A stretch of 64,000 bases of DNA from Hyphomicrobiales bacterium (GTDB lineage Bacteria; Pseudomonadota; Alphaproteobacteria; Rhizobiales; Rhizobiaceae), in the NCBI GenBank assembly GCA_900467745.1, contig UBQW01000065.1:38395-102394 (forward strand), in the 5' to 3' direction. Positions 1 through 8,435 of the stretch are shown in pieces (position 1 is the stretch's first letter; each line of letters begins with the position of its first letter). Under the pieces are notes generated by a model. That model searched no databases. It was not told the DNA's origin and saw only the letters and a list, made by a program, of their open reading frames with translations. The position numbers and the translations under genes are program-made.

Positions 1-613
1 TTGCGGCCGACCATTGCGGGGCCTTGGCAGGCTGAACCGGCGTCGGTGCGGCGCTGATCGAAAGCTCGAGTTCCTCGATCAGATCACGAGCGCCGCCGGA
101 GACAGGCTCCGCAGGCCGCGAGACGCTGGCCGCCCAATCGGCGGATGACAGGATCGCGCGGGCATCGGGCTGCTCGATGACAGGCAAGGCCTCGTCTTCG
201 ACCCGTTCCGAGACAACCGGCGCTTCGTAATGAACCGGCTCGGCCTCGTAGCGCGGCGCTTGCTCGTAGTGCTGTGCGGGCTCGTAGTGCTGTGCGGCCT
301 CGTAGTGCGGCTCGGGCTCGTCGTAAGTGACGGGCTCCGGCTCGGCATAGACTACGGGCTCGGGCTGAGCGTAGGCCGTCTCGATCGGATGATCGACGAC
401 TGCAGGCGCGGTCGGAGCGTCGTAACGCTCGAACTCGCGCAGCAGTTCGTCTTCGAGATTGAAGGCAGGCTCCTGCCTTGGCGCCGCTTCGACGGTGTTT
501 GCCGCTACACGGGGCTCAAAACCGACGATACGCGCAAGCTCCGCAAGGGGATCGTCGTCAGCAAAGAGGTTCGCATCGTTACGCGTGTCATACGCCCGCT
601 GTTTATCTGCCAT
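1..613 (-). CDS. SPOR-domain-type cell envelope protein, N-terminal part (runs off the window)
   Basis: The reverse strand is open from an ATG at 613 (an in-frame ATG at 619 is possible) to the window edge, giving about 204 residues beginning MADKQRAYDT. A short conserved N-terminal segment (DDPLAELARIVG, about residues 22-33) is followed by a long acidic, proline- and tyrosine-rich low-complexity stretch with imperfect HYEPAQ-type repeats around residues 90-120. This matches the N-terminal half of the SPOR proteins that precede argS in Rhizobiaceae; the transmembrane and peptidoglycan-binding SPOR parts would lie outside the window. Assignment therefore rests on the N-terminus and on position, 59 bases downstream of argS on the same strand. 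Confidence 0.7.
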   Translation of the reverse strand, partial: MADKQRAYDTRNDANLFADDDPLAELARIVGFEPRVAANTVEAAPRQEPAFNLEDELLREFERYDAPTAPAVVDHPIETAYAQPEPVVYAEPEPVTYDEPEPHYEAAQHYEPAQHYEQAPRYEAEPVHYEAPVVSERVEDEALPVIEQPDARAILSSADWAASVSRPAEPVSGGARDLIEELELSISAAPTPVQPAKAPQWSAA

Positions 614-672
614 ACTCATCCACTCGCAAATGCAAAGGTTTCGTGCCAGCGCATTGTGGGTAAATGGTGACG

Positions 673-2430
673 CTACCGCATCTCTTCCGGCGCAGCCGTT
701 CCTGCGATGGCAAGACCCGACTTCAAAACGGACGCAACGGCGTACACCAGCCCTAGTCTGGTAATACTAGACTCTCGGCTCTTATCGTTAATAAATCGTA
801 AGTCTACCTGATCCTTGCCCTTATTCCAATGAGCATGGAAAGAACTGGCAAGATCATAGAGGTAGAATACGACACGATGCGGCTCTTGCGATTGAGCCGC
901 TGCCTCGACCAGCCGAGGGAACTCGGCAACCTTCGCAACCAATTGTAATTCCGCAGGATCCGAGATTCCGGACACGGCTTTGGCGAGGATCTCAGGCGAC
1001 ACGTCGAGATCCGGAAACGCCTCCTTCGCCTGCCTGAAGACAGACATGCAACGGGCGTGCGCGTACTGTACGTAAAAGACCGGATTGTCTTTCGACTGTT
1101 CCGTTACTTTGGCGAAATCGAAGTCCAACGGCTCCGAGCTCTTTCTATACAGCATCATGAACCGCACCGAATCGCGGCCGACTTCCTCGACCACATCGCG
1201 CAGCGTCACGAAGTCGCCCGAGCGCTTCGACATCTTGACCGGTTCGCCATCGCGGAACAGCTTGACCAGCTGGCACAGCAGAACGGTAAGCTTGGCCTTG
1301 CCTTCCGACACGCCGCGCGCGACCGCCTCCAGGCGCTTGACGTAGCCGCCATGGTCGGCGCCGAGCACATAGATCATCTCGCTGAAGCCGCGATCGAACT
1401 TGTTCTTGAAGTAGGCGACGTCGGCGGCGAAATAGGTGTAGGAGCCGTCGGACTTGATCAGCGGACGGTCCATGTCGTCGCCGACCTCGGTCGAGCGGAA
1501 CAGCGTCTGCTCGCGATCTTCCCAATCTTCCGGTAGCTGCCCCTTCGGCGGCGGCAGCGTGCCCTTGTAGACGTGGCCCTTGAAGGTCAGGTCGTTGATG
1601 GCCGTGCGGATGGCGGCAGCGCCATTGGCGTGCAGCGTGCGCTCGGAGAAGAACACGTCGTGATGGACGTTCAACGCCTCCAGATCCTCGCGGATCATCA
1701 CCATCATCGCATCGATCGTGCGATCCTTGACCAGCGGCATCCACTGGCCCTCGGGCATGTTGTGCAGCTTGACGCCGTAATCACGGGCCAGCGCTTCGCC
1801 GACCGGGACGAGATAATCGCCCGGATAGAGGCCAGCCGGGATCTCGCCGATCTTTTCGCCCAGCGCCTCGCGGTAGCGAAGGAAAACGGAGCGCGCCAAG
1901 ACGTCGATCTGCGAGCCGGCATCGTTGATGTAATATTCCTTGGTGACGTCGAAGCCGGCGAAGGACAGCAGGTTGGCCAGCGCGTCGCCGACGACGGCGC
2001 CACGGCAATGGCCGACGTGCATCGGGCCGGTCGGGTTGGCCGAAACATATTCGACGTTGACCTTGCGGCCCTCACCCATCGTCGAGCGACCGTAATCGGT
2101 GCCAGCAGTGATCATCGAAGCCAGCAGGCGCTGCCAGTAGCCGACGGCGATCCTGATGTTGATGAAACCAGGGCCCGCGACCGATACTTCGGCGACGTCT
2201 GGATCTTCCTTCAACTTTTCGGTGATGATTTCGGCCAGCGCGCGCGGATTGGTGCCGAGCGGCTTGGCAAGCACCATCGCCGCATTGGTCGCGACATCGC
2301 CATGGCTCGCGTCACGCGGCGGCTCGACGGCAATGCGTCCGAAATCCAGCTCGGATCGCTTTTCCTTGACCAGATCGATCTGTTCAAGGGCGGTTTTAAT
2401 CCTGGCTTCGAAATCGGTAAAAAGGTTCAT
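673..2430 (-). CDS. argS: Arginyl-tRNA synthetase
   Basis: Charges tRNA-Arg with arginine in the cytoplasm. The 585-residue product has the class Ia signatures: an HIGH-type motif (HVGH in NPTGPMHVGHCRG, about residue 130-140) and a KMSKR loop (VKMSKRSGDF, about residue 370), plus the C-terminal anticodon-binding domain. I place the start at MNLFTDFEARIK because family members start there; an upstream in-frame start would add 12 residues unlike the family. It lies 65 bases downstream of dgt on the same strand and ahead of the SPOR gene, so the three may be cotranscribed. Length is normal for the enzyme. Confidence 0.97.
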   Translation of the reverse strand: MNLFTDFEARIKTALEQIDLVKEKRSELDFGRIAVEPPRDASHGDVATNAAMVLAKPLGTNPRALAEIITEKLKEDPDVAEVSVAGPGFINIRIAVGYWQRLLASMITAGTDYGRSTMGEGRKVNVEYVSANPTGPMHVGHCRGAVVGDALANLLSFAGFDVTKEYYINDAGSQIDVLARSVFLRYREALGEKIGEIPAGLYPGDYLVPVGEALARDYGVKLHNMPEGQWMPLVKDRTIDAMMVMIREDLEALNVHHDVFFSERTLHANGAAAIRTAINDLTFKGHVYKGTLPPPKGQLPEDWEDREQTLFRSTEVGDDMDRPLIKSDGSYTYFAADVAYFKNKFDRGFSEMIYVLGADHGGYVKRLEAVARGVSEGKAKLTVLLCQLVKLFRDGEPVKMSKRSGDFVTLRDVVEEVGRDSVRFMMLYRKSSEPLDFDFAKVTEQSKDNPVFYVQYAHARCMSVFRQAKEAFPDLDVSPEILAKAVSGISDPAELQLVAKVAEFPRLVEAAAQSQEPHRVVFYLYDLASSFHAHWNKGKDQVDLRFINDKSRESSITRLGLVYAVASVLKSGLAIAGTAAPEEMR

Positions 2431-2495
2431 CGCACTCTTCCATGCATAGGCTGTGCCACACGGCATCCGCCCGGCCTTTGCCGAGCGACCGCTGC

Positions 2496-3713
2496 CTAGC
2501 GCAAATCGGGAGTCTGGTCAAACAATCGCCTGTGGGCGCTGATGGCGTAGGTGTCGGTCATGCCGGCGAGATAATCGCCAACATGGCGCGCCTTCGGCGC
2601 TTCTGCCAGCCCCGCAATGTGATCCACCCAATAGTGGCTCTGCATCTCCTTGGGGTTGGCCATGTAGGCCGAAAACAGGTCGGTGACGATCTGGGCCGCG
2701 CCTGATCGGATGCGCATGATGTCGGGGTGGCGGTAGATGCGCTTGAAGAGCATCGCCTTGATCTGCCTATCCGTCTCGGCCATGCCCTCGGAAAACGTCG
2801 CGATCACGCGGTTGGCGTGCCTGACGTCGTCGGCGCTCTGGGGGCGGATTTCCGCCAGACGCTCTTGGGCGACGGAAATCACGTCCTCGACCATGCGGGT
2901 GATCTGGCGGCGCATGATTTCGTGGGTGAAGCGGCTCGGCTCCAGCGTGGGGTAGCGCTCCCTCACCTCGGCCATCAGACCGGCCAGGAACGGGATATCC
3001 TCGAGCATGTCGAAGGTGAGATAGCCCGAGCGCAGGCCGTCATCGATATCGTGGGTGTTATAGGCGATATCGTCGGCGATCGCGGCAACCTGCGCCTCGA
3101 GGCTGGCGAAGGTGTCGAGCTGGAGATCGTGGATCTCGCAGTAATCGAGGATCGGCTGCGGCACGGGGCCGCGCGTGCCGGTTCCGTCCTTGGTCAAGAG
3201 CGGGCCGTTGTGCTTGACCAGGCCTTCGAGGCTTTCCCATGTCAGGTTGATGCCGTCGAAATCGGCGTAACGGCGTTCGAGCTTGGTGACGATACGCAGC
3301 GACTGGGCATTGTGGTCGAAGCCGCCATAGGGCAGCAGCACCTCGTGGAGCGCGTCCTCGCCGGTGTGGCCGAAGGGCGTGTGGCCGAAATCGTGCACAA
3401 GGGCGACGCCCTCGGCCAGATCCTCGTCTAGCTTCAGTGCCCTTGCGAGCGCGCGGGCGATCTGGGCGACCTCGATCGTGTGCGTGAGCCGCGTGCGATA
3501 GTGATCGCCATCCTGGGCGATGAAGACCTGGGTCTTGTGCTTGAGGCGCCGGAAGGCTGTCGTGTGGACGATACGGTCGCGGTCGCGCTGGAAGTCCGAG
3601 CGCGTCGGGCTGGAGTTCTCGGGATAGAGCCGCCCACGCGTCGTCCACGGGTCAGCCGCGTAGATTGCGCTGTCGCTGTTACCGAAGCCTAATGCACGTC
3701 TGTCGATCGTCAT
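2496..3713 (-). CDS. dgt: Deoxyguanosinetriphosphate triphosphohydrolase-like protein (HD domain)
   Basis: Predicted dNTP triphosphohydrolase that splits dNTPs into deoxynucleoside and tripolyphosphate. The 405-residue sequence has the HD-domain metal motif (VHDFGHTPFGH, about residue 107-117) preceded by the conserved TRLTHTIEVAQIAR segment, and the family's C-terminal YMANPKEM region. The start MTIDRRALGFG and following NSPTRSDFQRDRDRI segment match the shorter alphaproteobacterial type-2 subgroup rather than the E. coli enzyme. The erpA-like gene is divergent on the other side, with about 220 bases between them that hold no other gene. Confidence 0.93.
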   Translation of the reverse strand: MTIDRRALGFGNSDSAIYAADPWTTRGRLYPENSSPTRSDFQRDRDRIVHTTAFRRLKHKTQVFIAQDGDHYRTRLTHTIEVAQIARALARALKLDEDLAEGVALVHDFGHTPFGHTGEDALHEVLLPYGGFDHNAQSLRIVTKLERRYADFDGINLTWESLEGLVKHNGPLLTKDGTGTRGPVPQPILDYCEIHDLQLDTFASLEAQVAAIADDIAYNTHDIDDGLRSGYLTFDMLEDIPFLAGLMAEVRERYPTLEPSRFTHEIMRRQITRMVEDVISVAQERLAEIRPQSADDVRHANRVIATFSEGMAETDRQIKAMLFKRIYRHPDIMRIRSGAAQIVTDLFSAYMANPKEMQSHYWVDHIAGLAEAPKARHVGDYLAGMTDTYAISAHRRLFDQTPDLR

Positions 3714-3932
3714 TCTTCACCGTCACTCGCCATGTCCAAGCGCACGCCCATTGACGCCGCCATATGCTCTTCATACCTATAGAGAGCATAAACGGCAAAG
3801 AGACGACGTATCGCCCACTTTGCCGCGGGCCGCGCTTTCATGATATAAGGCGCGATAGCATTGAAAAACAGCCGTTTATATTGATGGCTGGACCACTATT
3901 CTCTCCGGATCTTGACCCCGGCAGGAGCAGAC

Positions 3933-4265
3933 ATGACCGAAACAAGTGTTACCCTTTCCGACGCGGCTGCGAAGCGAATCGCCACCATTGTCGGCAGCGA
4001 CCCCGGCAAGAGCGCGCTGCGCGTCTCCGTCGAGGGAGGCGGCTGTTCGGGTTTTTCCTACAAGTTCGACCTGACCGACGGCATCCAGGACGACGACGTG
4101 GTCGTCGAGAAGAATGACGCGAAAGTGCTGATCGACAGCATGTCGCTGATCTACATGGCGGGCTCGGAGATCGATTTCGTCGATAACCTGCTCGGCCAGT
4201 CCTTCCAGATCAAGAACCCGAACGCGGTAGCGAGCTGCGGCTGCGGAACCAGCTTCTCGATCTGA
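3933..4265 (+). CDS. erpA: Iron-sulfur cluster insertion protein, IscA/ErpA (HesB) family
   Basis: A-type carrier that delivers Fe-S clusters to apoproteins. The 110-residue protein carries the three conserved cysteines: one in GGGCSGF (about residue 40) and two in the C-terminal SCGCGTSF. The ATG at 3933 is preceded by GGAGCAG at good spacing; a TTG seven codons upstream is not needed. ErpA is the usual call for this free-standing alphaproteobacterial gene next to dgt; IscA or SufA cannot be excluded from sequence alone. A strong hairpin terminator follows. Confidence 0.9.
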   Translation: MTETSVTLSDAAAKRIATIVGSDPGKSALRVSVEGGGCSGFSYKFDLTDGIQDDDVVVEKNDAKVLIDSMSLIYMAGSEIDFVDNLLGQSFQIKNPNAVASCGCGTSFSI

Positions 4266-4290
4266 CCACCCTCTCCCGCTATCCACACAG

Positions 4291-4321
4291 AACCGGCCGA
4301 AGATTGTCTTCCGGCCGGTTT
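4291..4321 (+). terminator. Hairpin terminator after erpA
   Basis: Long inverted repeat, AACCGGCCGAAGA against TCTTCCGGCCGGTT with a one-base bulge and a three-base loop, followed by only a short T stretch. It lies between erpA and xthA, so it probably ends the erpA transcript. Confidence 0.7.
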
Positions 4322-4386
4322 AACGTCTTGTCGCTTGTCTCAAGACCACGCTAGAAGAAGACGTCAAAGCGGAACGGGACAAAAGA

Positions 4387-5178
4387 ATGAAGATCGCGAC
4401 CTGGAACATCAACGGCGTCAAGGCGCGCATCGACAATCTCACGCAGTGGCTGAAGGATTCGAACCCCGACATTGCCTGCCTGCAGGAGATCAAGACGGTC
4501 GACGAGGGATTTCCGCGGCTGGAGATCGAAGCTCTCGGCTATCATGTGGAGACGCATGGGCAGAAGGGCTTCAACGGCGTCGCCATTCTTTCCAAGACCA
4601 AACCGGACGAAGTGACACGCGGACTGCCGGGCGATCCGCTCGACGAGCAGGCACGTTTTCTGGAAGCGGTGTTCTCCATTCCCGGCAATCGCGTCGCCCG
4701 CGTCTGCTGCCTCTATCTGCCGAACGGCAATCCCGTCGATACCGAGAAGTACAGCTACAAGCTCGCCTGGATGGAGCGGCTGCGCACATTCGCGGCCGAG
4801 CGGCTGGCTTACGAAGAGATCCTGATCCTTGCCGGCGACTACAACGTCATCCCCGAGCCGCATGATTGCTTCGACCCGAAGGTCTGGGAAAACGACGCTC
4901 TGTTCCTGCCGCAGACGCGCGAAGCGTTTCGCAGGCTTGAGAGCCTTGGGCTGACGGATGCGGTGCGGGCGACGACGGATGCGGTGCCTGCCTATACGTT
5001 CTGGGATTATCAGGCCGGCGCATGGCCGAAGAACAACGGCATTCGCATCGATCATCTGATGCTGTCGCCGGAAGCCGCCGACCGGATGACCTCGACGGCC
5101 ATCGAAAAACATGTGCGTGCTTGGGAGAAGCCTTCCGACCACGTGCCTGTGGTCGCCTATTTCGATTTCGCGGCCTAA
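4387..5178 (+). CDS. xthA: Exodeoxyribonuclease III (AP endonuclease)
   Basis: Metal-dependent AP endonuclease and 3'-5' exonuclease of base-excision repair. The 263-residue protein starts MKIATWNINGVKARI and shows the EEP-superfamily motifs: the LQEIKT glutamate (about residue 35), the AGDYNVIP aspartate/asparagine (about residue 150) and the C-terminal SDHVPV histidine. Length is that of the family. It converges with exoR; the two are separated by 53 bases holding a hairpin. Confidence 0.95.
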   Translation: MKIATWNINGVKARIDNLTQWLKDSNPDIACLQEIKTVDEGFPRLEIEALGYHVETHGQKGFNGVAILSKTKPDEVTRGLPGDPLDEQARFLEAVFSIPGNRVARVCCLYLPNGNPVDTEKYSYKLAWMERLRTFAAERLAYEEILILAGDYNVIPEPHDCFDPKVWENDALFLPQTREAFRRLESLGLTDAVRATTDAVPAYTFWDYQAGAWPKNNGIRIDHLMLSPEAADRMTSTAIEKHVRAWEKPSDHVPVVAYFDFAA

Positions 5179-5200
5179 GAGCTAGGCGGAACCAATCGAG

Positions 5201-5221
5201 GCCGGATCTCGGCGATCCGGT
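5201..5221. terminator. Hairpin between convergent xthA and exoR
   Basis: GCCGGATC and GATCCGGT pair around a five-base loop (one G-T pair). It sits in the short space between two convergent genes and has no strong T run on either strand, so a two-way terminator is likely but not certain. Confidence 0.45.
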
Positions 5222-5231
5222 CTTGCGATCG

Positions 5232-6035
5232 TCAGTCGGTGTTGCTGCTGGCGATCTTGTGAGAGAGGGCGATGGCGTTGCGGCGGTCGCTTTCGCTGGC
5301 AACCGAGAACGCCTGCTCCTGCAGCGATTCCATCCAGTTGCAATCCTTCGGCTTGCAGCGATCGAGTGCCGCCGTCATCAGCGCCAGGCCGTTGGCCGAC
5401 TGACCTTCCTGGAACAGGATATTGCCGAAGACGGACATGGCGCCCGGGTGACCGGCCTTGCGGGCCTGGTTCAGCCACTTCTTGGCCTGCTGCGTGCTGG
5501 TGGCGCCGCCGTCGCCGGCAAGCATCATCTGCGCCAGCTGGAACTGCGCTTCGGGAACGCCGAAGGTGGAGGCCACCTGGAAATAGATCTGGCGCGCCTG
5601 GGTGAGATCGGTCTTCACGGGGCTGCCCGGAATGCCGTGCTTGTAATAGCCGGCGAGCGACAGAAGCGCGTTGACGAAGAAGCCGGTATCCTCGGAACCG
5701 GGCTCGACGCCCTGCTGGGCGATCTCGCTATAGATCTTGAAAGCTTCGAAATCGTCCTGCGCGACACCGTCGCCATCGGCATACATGTTGGCGAGTGCCC
5801 AGCGCGAGCCGGTGTGGCCCTTTTCGGCGGCGTATTTGTAGGCTTCGACAGCCTCTTCCTTCTGGCCGTTCTTGTAGGCCTTGAAACCGAACTTGAAGAG
5901 ATCGAAAGGACCGGATTCCTTGTTGACGCCCGACTTGATGTCGAACGCGCTTGCCGGACAACTCATCGCCGCGCAGCAGGCGACGGAGAGCCCCATAAGC
6001 ATCAATCTGAAAGGTCTGAACTCGAACGTCAGCAT
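5232..6035 (-). CDS. exoR: Exopolysaccharide production regulator ExoR (Sel1-repeat periplasmic protein)
   Basis: ExoR is the periplasmic repressor of the ChvG/ChvI (ExoS/ChvI) two-component system; acid-triggered loss of ExoR de-represses succinoglycan and represses motility in Rhizobiaceae. The 267-residue product starts MLTFEFRPFRLML, has a signal peptide ending at PASA before FDIKSG (about residue 31), and then Sel1-like repeats (for example KNGQKEEAVEAYKYAAEKG and QFQLAQMMLAGDGG). I recognise the sequence as an ExoR orthologue nearly throughout. The start follows from the family; an upstream in-frame extension of 43 residues is not signal-like. chvG/chvI are not in this window. Confidence 0.93.
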   Translation of the reverse strand: MLTFEFRPFRLMLMGLSVACCAAMSCPASAFDIKSGVNKESGPFDLFKFGFKAYKNGQKEEAVEAYKYAAEKGHTGSRWALANMYADGDGVAQDDFEAFKIYSEIAQQGVEPGSEDTGFFVNALLSLAGYYKHGIPGSPVKTDLTQARQIYFQVASTFGVPEAQFQLAQMMLAGDGGATSTQQAKKWLNQARKAGHPGAMSVFGNILFQEGQSANGLALMTAALDRCKPKDCNWMESLQEQAFSVASESDRRNAIALSHKIASSNTD

Positions 6036-6710
6036 TTCACTCGATTTCTTTCGTTTCCACCCATACGCGCCATCTCGAACATCCCGCCCGTTTGGCCCGC
6101 AGATAAAGTCCCTTCGGCGAGCGATCCCGCGGTGGGTTCCAAGACCCGCTTGCCCGCGTCGCATCCAGCCTTCGGCTCCCCAGAGAGAGCCATCATTTTC
6201 TTCGCACCGACCGCATCCGCCCGCTTTCCGGCGCGAACTGACGGAGATGCCTTCAACCTCGTTTCGGCGAGCCCGCGGAGCGGCATTTCGCCTTCAGAAA
6301 TGTCGTAGTCACCAATTGTGACAAAACGCGAGACGTCGTTACCGAAAGCCGGTCCGGATAGAGGCAACGCCGTCGAACGTGAGGAAATTGAAAGGCTTGA
6401 GAAGGCTGCGATCGAACGGCGCTTTCCGGCTGAAACACCCTGCAAAACAGGCGAAACAAGCGAAGCGGCGGCAACTGCGCCACACCTCATGTCCGTCTCT
6501 TTCACACTCACCGAAAAACGACCCATCTTACTCTTTTACGCGCACCCTATGCCTGTCATTCCCTCGCCCGAGATTACCGCTGCGCCTAGTTTGTGGCGGG
6601 AAATGGACAATTCGTGATGGAGCCCATCATACGCCAACACTCAAAAAAAACTGTTGCTGAATCGTCACAAAATGACACGTGACGAGAGCATGCTTAATGG
6701 CGCCAAGACA
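6036..6710. other. Long non-coding stretch upstream of exoR
   Basis: About 675 bases between the exoR start and the terminator of the FadL gene. Open frames here (for example 6318-6617 on + and 6029-6526 on -) lack recognisable domains and good start signals. It should hold the exoR promoter; I see no RNA family I can name. Confidence 0.5.
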
Positions 6711-6740
6711 AAGAAAAGCCCGACAGTTTGCCGGGCTTTC
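6711..6740 (-). terminator. Rho-independent terminator of the FadL-type gene
   Basis: On the minus strand AAAGCCCG and CGGGCTTT form an 8-bp stem with a 9-base loop, followed by TTTTCTTT. It begins about 20 bases after the stop codon of the outer-membrane protein gene. Confidence 0.85.
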
Positions 6741-6761
6741 ACTTGCGCTGATCTTGGCAGG

Positions 6762-8042
6762 TCAGAACTTGACCTTGATGCTGGTGGAGATGGCCGCCAC
6801 GAGATCGTTGCCGAAGTCGTAGGATACGTCGTCACCGTAAGTGACGCCGTTTTGCGTCAACGCACCCGACGAGCCGCTTGTCAGGATGCCAAGTGCGCCA
6901 GCCAGCCGCCACTCGATGTTCTCTGTTGGATTGTAGGCAGCGCCAACACCAAGTGTCCAGCTATCCGTCTGCGCGCCGTAGCCATGGCTCGTGCCGCGGT
7001 CCCACGTCAGGCTGACTGCGCCGCTCCACTGATCGTTGAACTTGTGGCCAATACCGCCAGTAACGGTCCAACCATCGCGGTATAGAAGGTCAAGAGAGGT
7101 AAGCTGTGTCCCACTCGTTGCAGAACAAGCGGTACCGCGCGTTGAAACCGGGCAGAGCGAGATAGACTGAAGAACGCTCCAGTTGGTCCATTTTACAGAG
7201 CCGAACGCCAGCCAGTCAGGCGCAATGCCGCTTTGAACCTTGAGTTCAAGCGAATCCGGAGCTTCTGCTGCACCGAAGATATTCGTGATCCTTCCACTCG
7301 CAGCGCCAGCGCCAACCGGCACCTGTGTAAGGTCAACGGTACCGGTCAAGTTGTCGTACTTAACCCGGCTGTTATAGACTAGGCTTGCCCGCAGCGCGTA
7401 TTCTGGAATCTCATAAGCGATGCCTGCTCGCCAACCCCAGGCATTGTCCTCCAGATCAAGGCGACCAATGCCGTTGTAAGCTGCCAACGCCGGATTGATA
7501 CCAGCGAGAACAACGGGTGAAACGACAAGACGCTCCTTGGAGCCTTCAATTTCCTGATAAAAGGTACCACCGATCAAGCGAAGCTGACCTGGGCCAACGT
7601 CGAATTTGTATGAGCAGGTCGCGCCATAGTTCCGGCTCGACACTTTCGTTTCGATGTTGCTCTGGGCACCTACCCAGTTGGCTCCGGGATTGGTGTGGGC
7701 GCCGAATGGCTCGGAATAATCGACCAGGCAGTCGACATCGCCGTAACCGCCCTTTAGGCCACCATAAGGAATGGCATAATTCTCGGTCTCGTTGGTAGAG
7801 GTGCTTCCACCACCGGTTCCGTTGATCCCCAATCCGTCCGATGGGTCCGTATCTTTGGTATTCTTCAGCTTGCGCTGCGGCATGACATAGATCACGCCGG
7901 ACTGGACCGAAAACTGCGATGCATCGAACAGCTGATCGATATTATAGCCACCACGCTCAAGACCGCCCGCGAAGGCAGGTTGGGTCAGCGCCGAAATCAT
8001 AACAAGCGGCAGGGCTGCCGCCAGAACCTTACGAGATGCCAA
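6762..8042 (-). CDS. FadL/OmpP1-family outer membrane channel
   Basis: Predicted outer-membrane beta-barrel of the FadL family, which takes up long-chain fatty acids and other hydrophobic molecules. I start it at a TTG (8042) directly after GGGGGAGA, giving 426 residues with a signal peptide (ASRKVLAAALPLVMISA..., cleaved after PAFA, about residue 25) and mature start GGLERGGYNIDQLFD, the N-terminal plug-like region of the rhizobial members. The rest is rich in alternating aromatic/polar strands, with the family-typical DWLAFGSVKWTNWS segment and a C-terminal phenylalanine (SIKVKF), the usual barrel-assembly signal. Upstream in-frame starts lack a signal peptide at the right place. Substrate is unknown. 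Confidence 0.88.
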   Translation of the reverse strand: MASRKVLAAALPLVMISALTQPAFAGGLERGGYNIDQLFDASQFSVQSGVIYVMPQRKLKNTKDTDPSDGLGINGTGGGSTSTNETENYAIPYGGLKGGYGDVDCLVDYSEPFGAHTNPGANWVGAQSNIETKVSSRNYGATCSYKFDVGPGQLRLIGGTFYQEIEGSKERLVVSPVVLAGINPALAAYNGIGRLDLEDNAWGWRAGIAYEIPEYALRASLVYNSRVKYDNLTGTVDLTQVPVGAGAASGRITNIFGAAEAPDSLELKVQSGIAPDWLAFGSVKWTNWSVLQSISLCPVSTRGTACSATSGTQLTSLDLLYRDGWTVTGGIGHKFNDQWSGAVSLTWDRGTSHGYGAQTDSWTLGVGAAYNPTENIEWRLAGALGILTSGSSGALTQNGVTYGDDVSYDFGNDLVAAISTSIKVKF

Positions 8043-8160
8043 GGTGTCTCCCCCACTGAGGCAATTGCGATGGTGGGACTGTGACGGCGAGAGGTTAAAA
8101 TGGCAACTTCGTGACTGGGCGCGATTGAAAAGTGAGCTAATGGATGCTTTACGTAAAAAA

Positions 8161-8241
8161 TTGACGGGCACGTCAAAATTTCCCCATCTTAGAAAAAATA
8201 TCTCAAAAAATCTTGGAATCGATCACGCGATAGAGTGATCG
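8161..8241. promoter_or_regulatory. Two palindromes upstream of the FadL-type gene
   Basis: The AT-rich upstream region has a perfect TTGACG-N4-CGTCAA palindrome at 8161-8176 and a CGATCAC-N8-GTGATCG palindrome at 8220-8241. Both have the form of dimeric repressor or activator sites. The regulator is not identifiable from the sequence. The wider space from 8043 to 8375 holds no gene. Confidence 0.45.
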
Positions 8242-8375
8242 TTCTATACGAGCACAGTTATGTTACCTTCTGACAACAGTTCGATTTTTAGGAAAAACTT
8301 CGTGGAAAAGCTGAAAAATGGTGCCGCTCTAGCCAAGTTGCAGCGGCGCAGGGGCTGATTACGGTTAATTTTTCG

Positions 8376-8408
8376 AAAAAAGGCGCCCGATTCTTCATCG
8401 GGCGCCTT
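8376..8408 (-). terminator. Rho-independent terminator of valS
   Basis: Perfect 11-bp stem (AGGCGCCCGAT with ATCGGGCGCCT) and five-base loop, followed on the minus strand by six T residues, 27 bases after the valS stop. Confidence 0.93.
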
Positions 8409-8435
8409 GGAATGAAATACTATTGAGAGTTGATT

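Noticed and set aside
6318..6617. + strand frame upstream of the FadL-type gene
   Set aside because: No ribosome site or recognisable domain and a composition unlike coding sequence.
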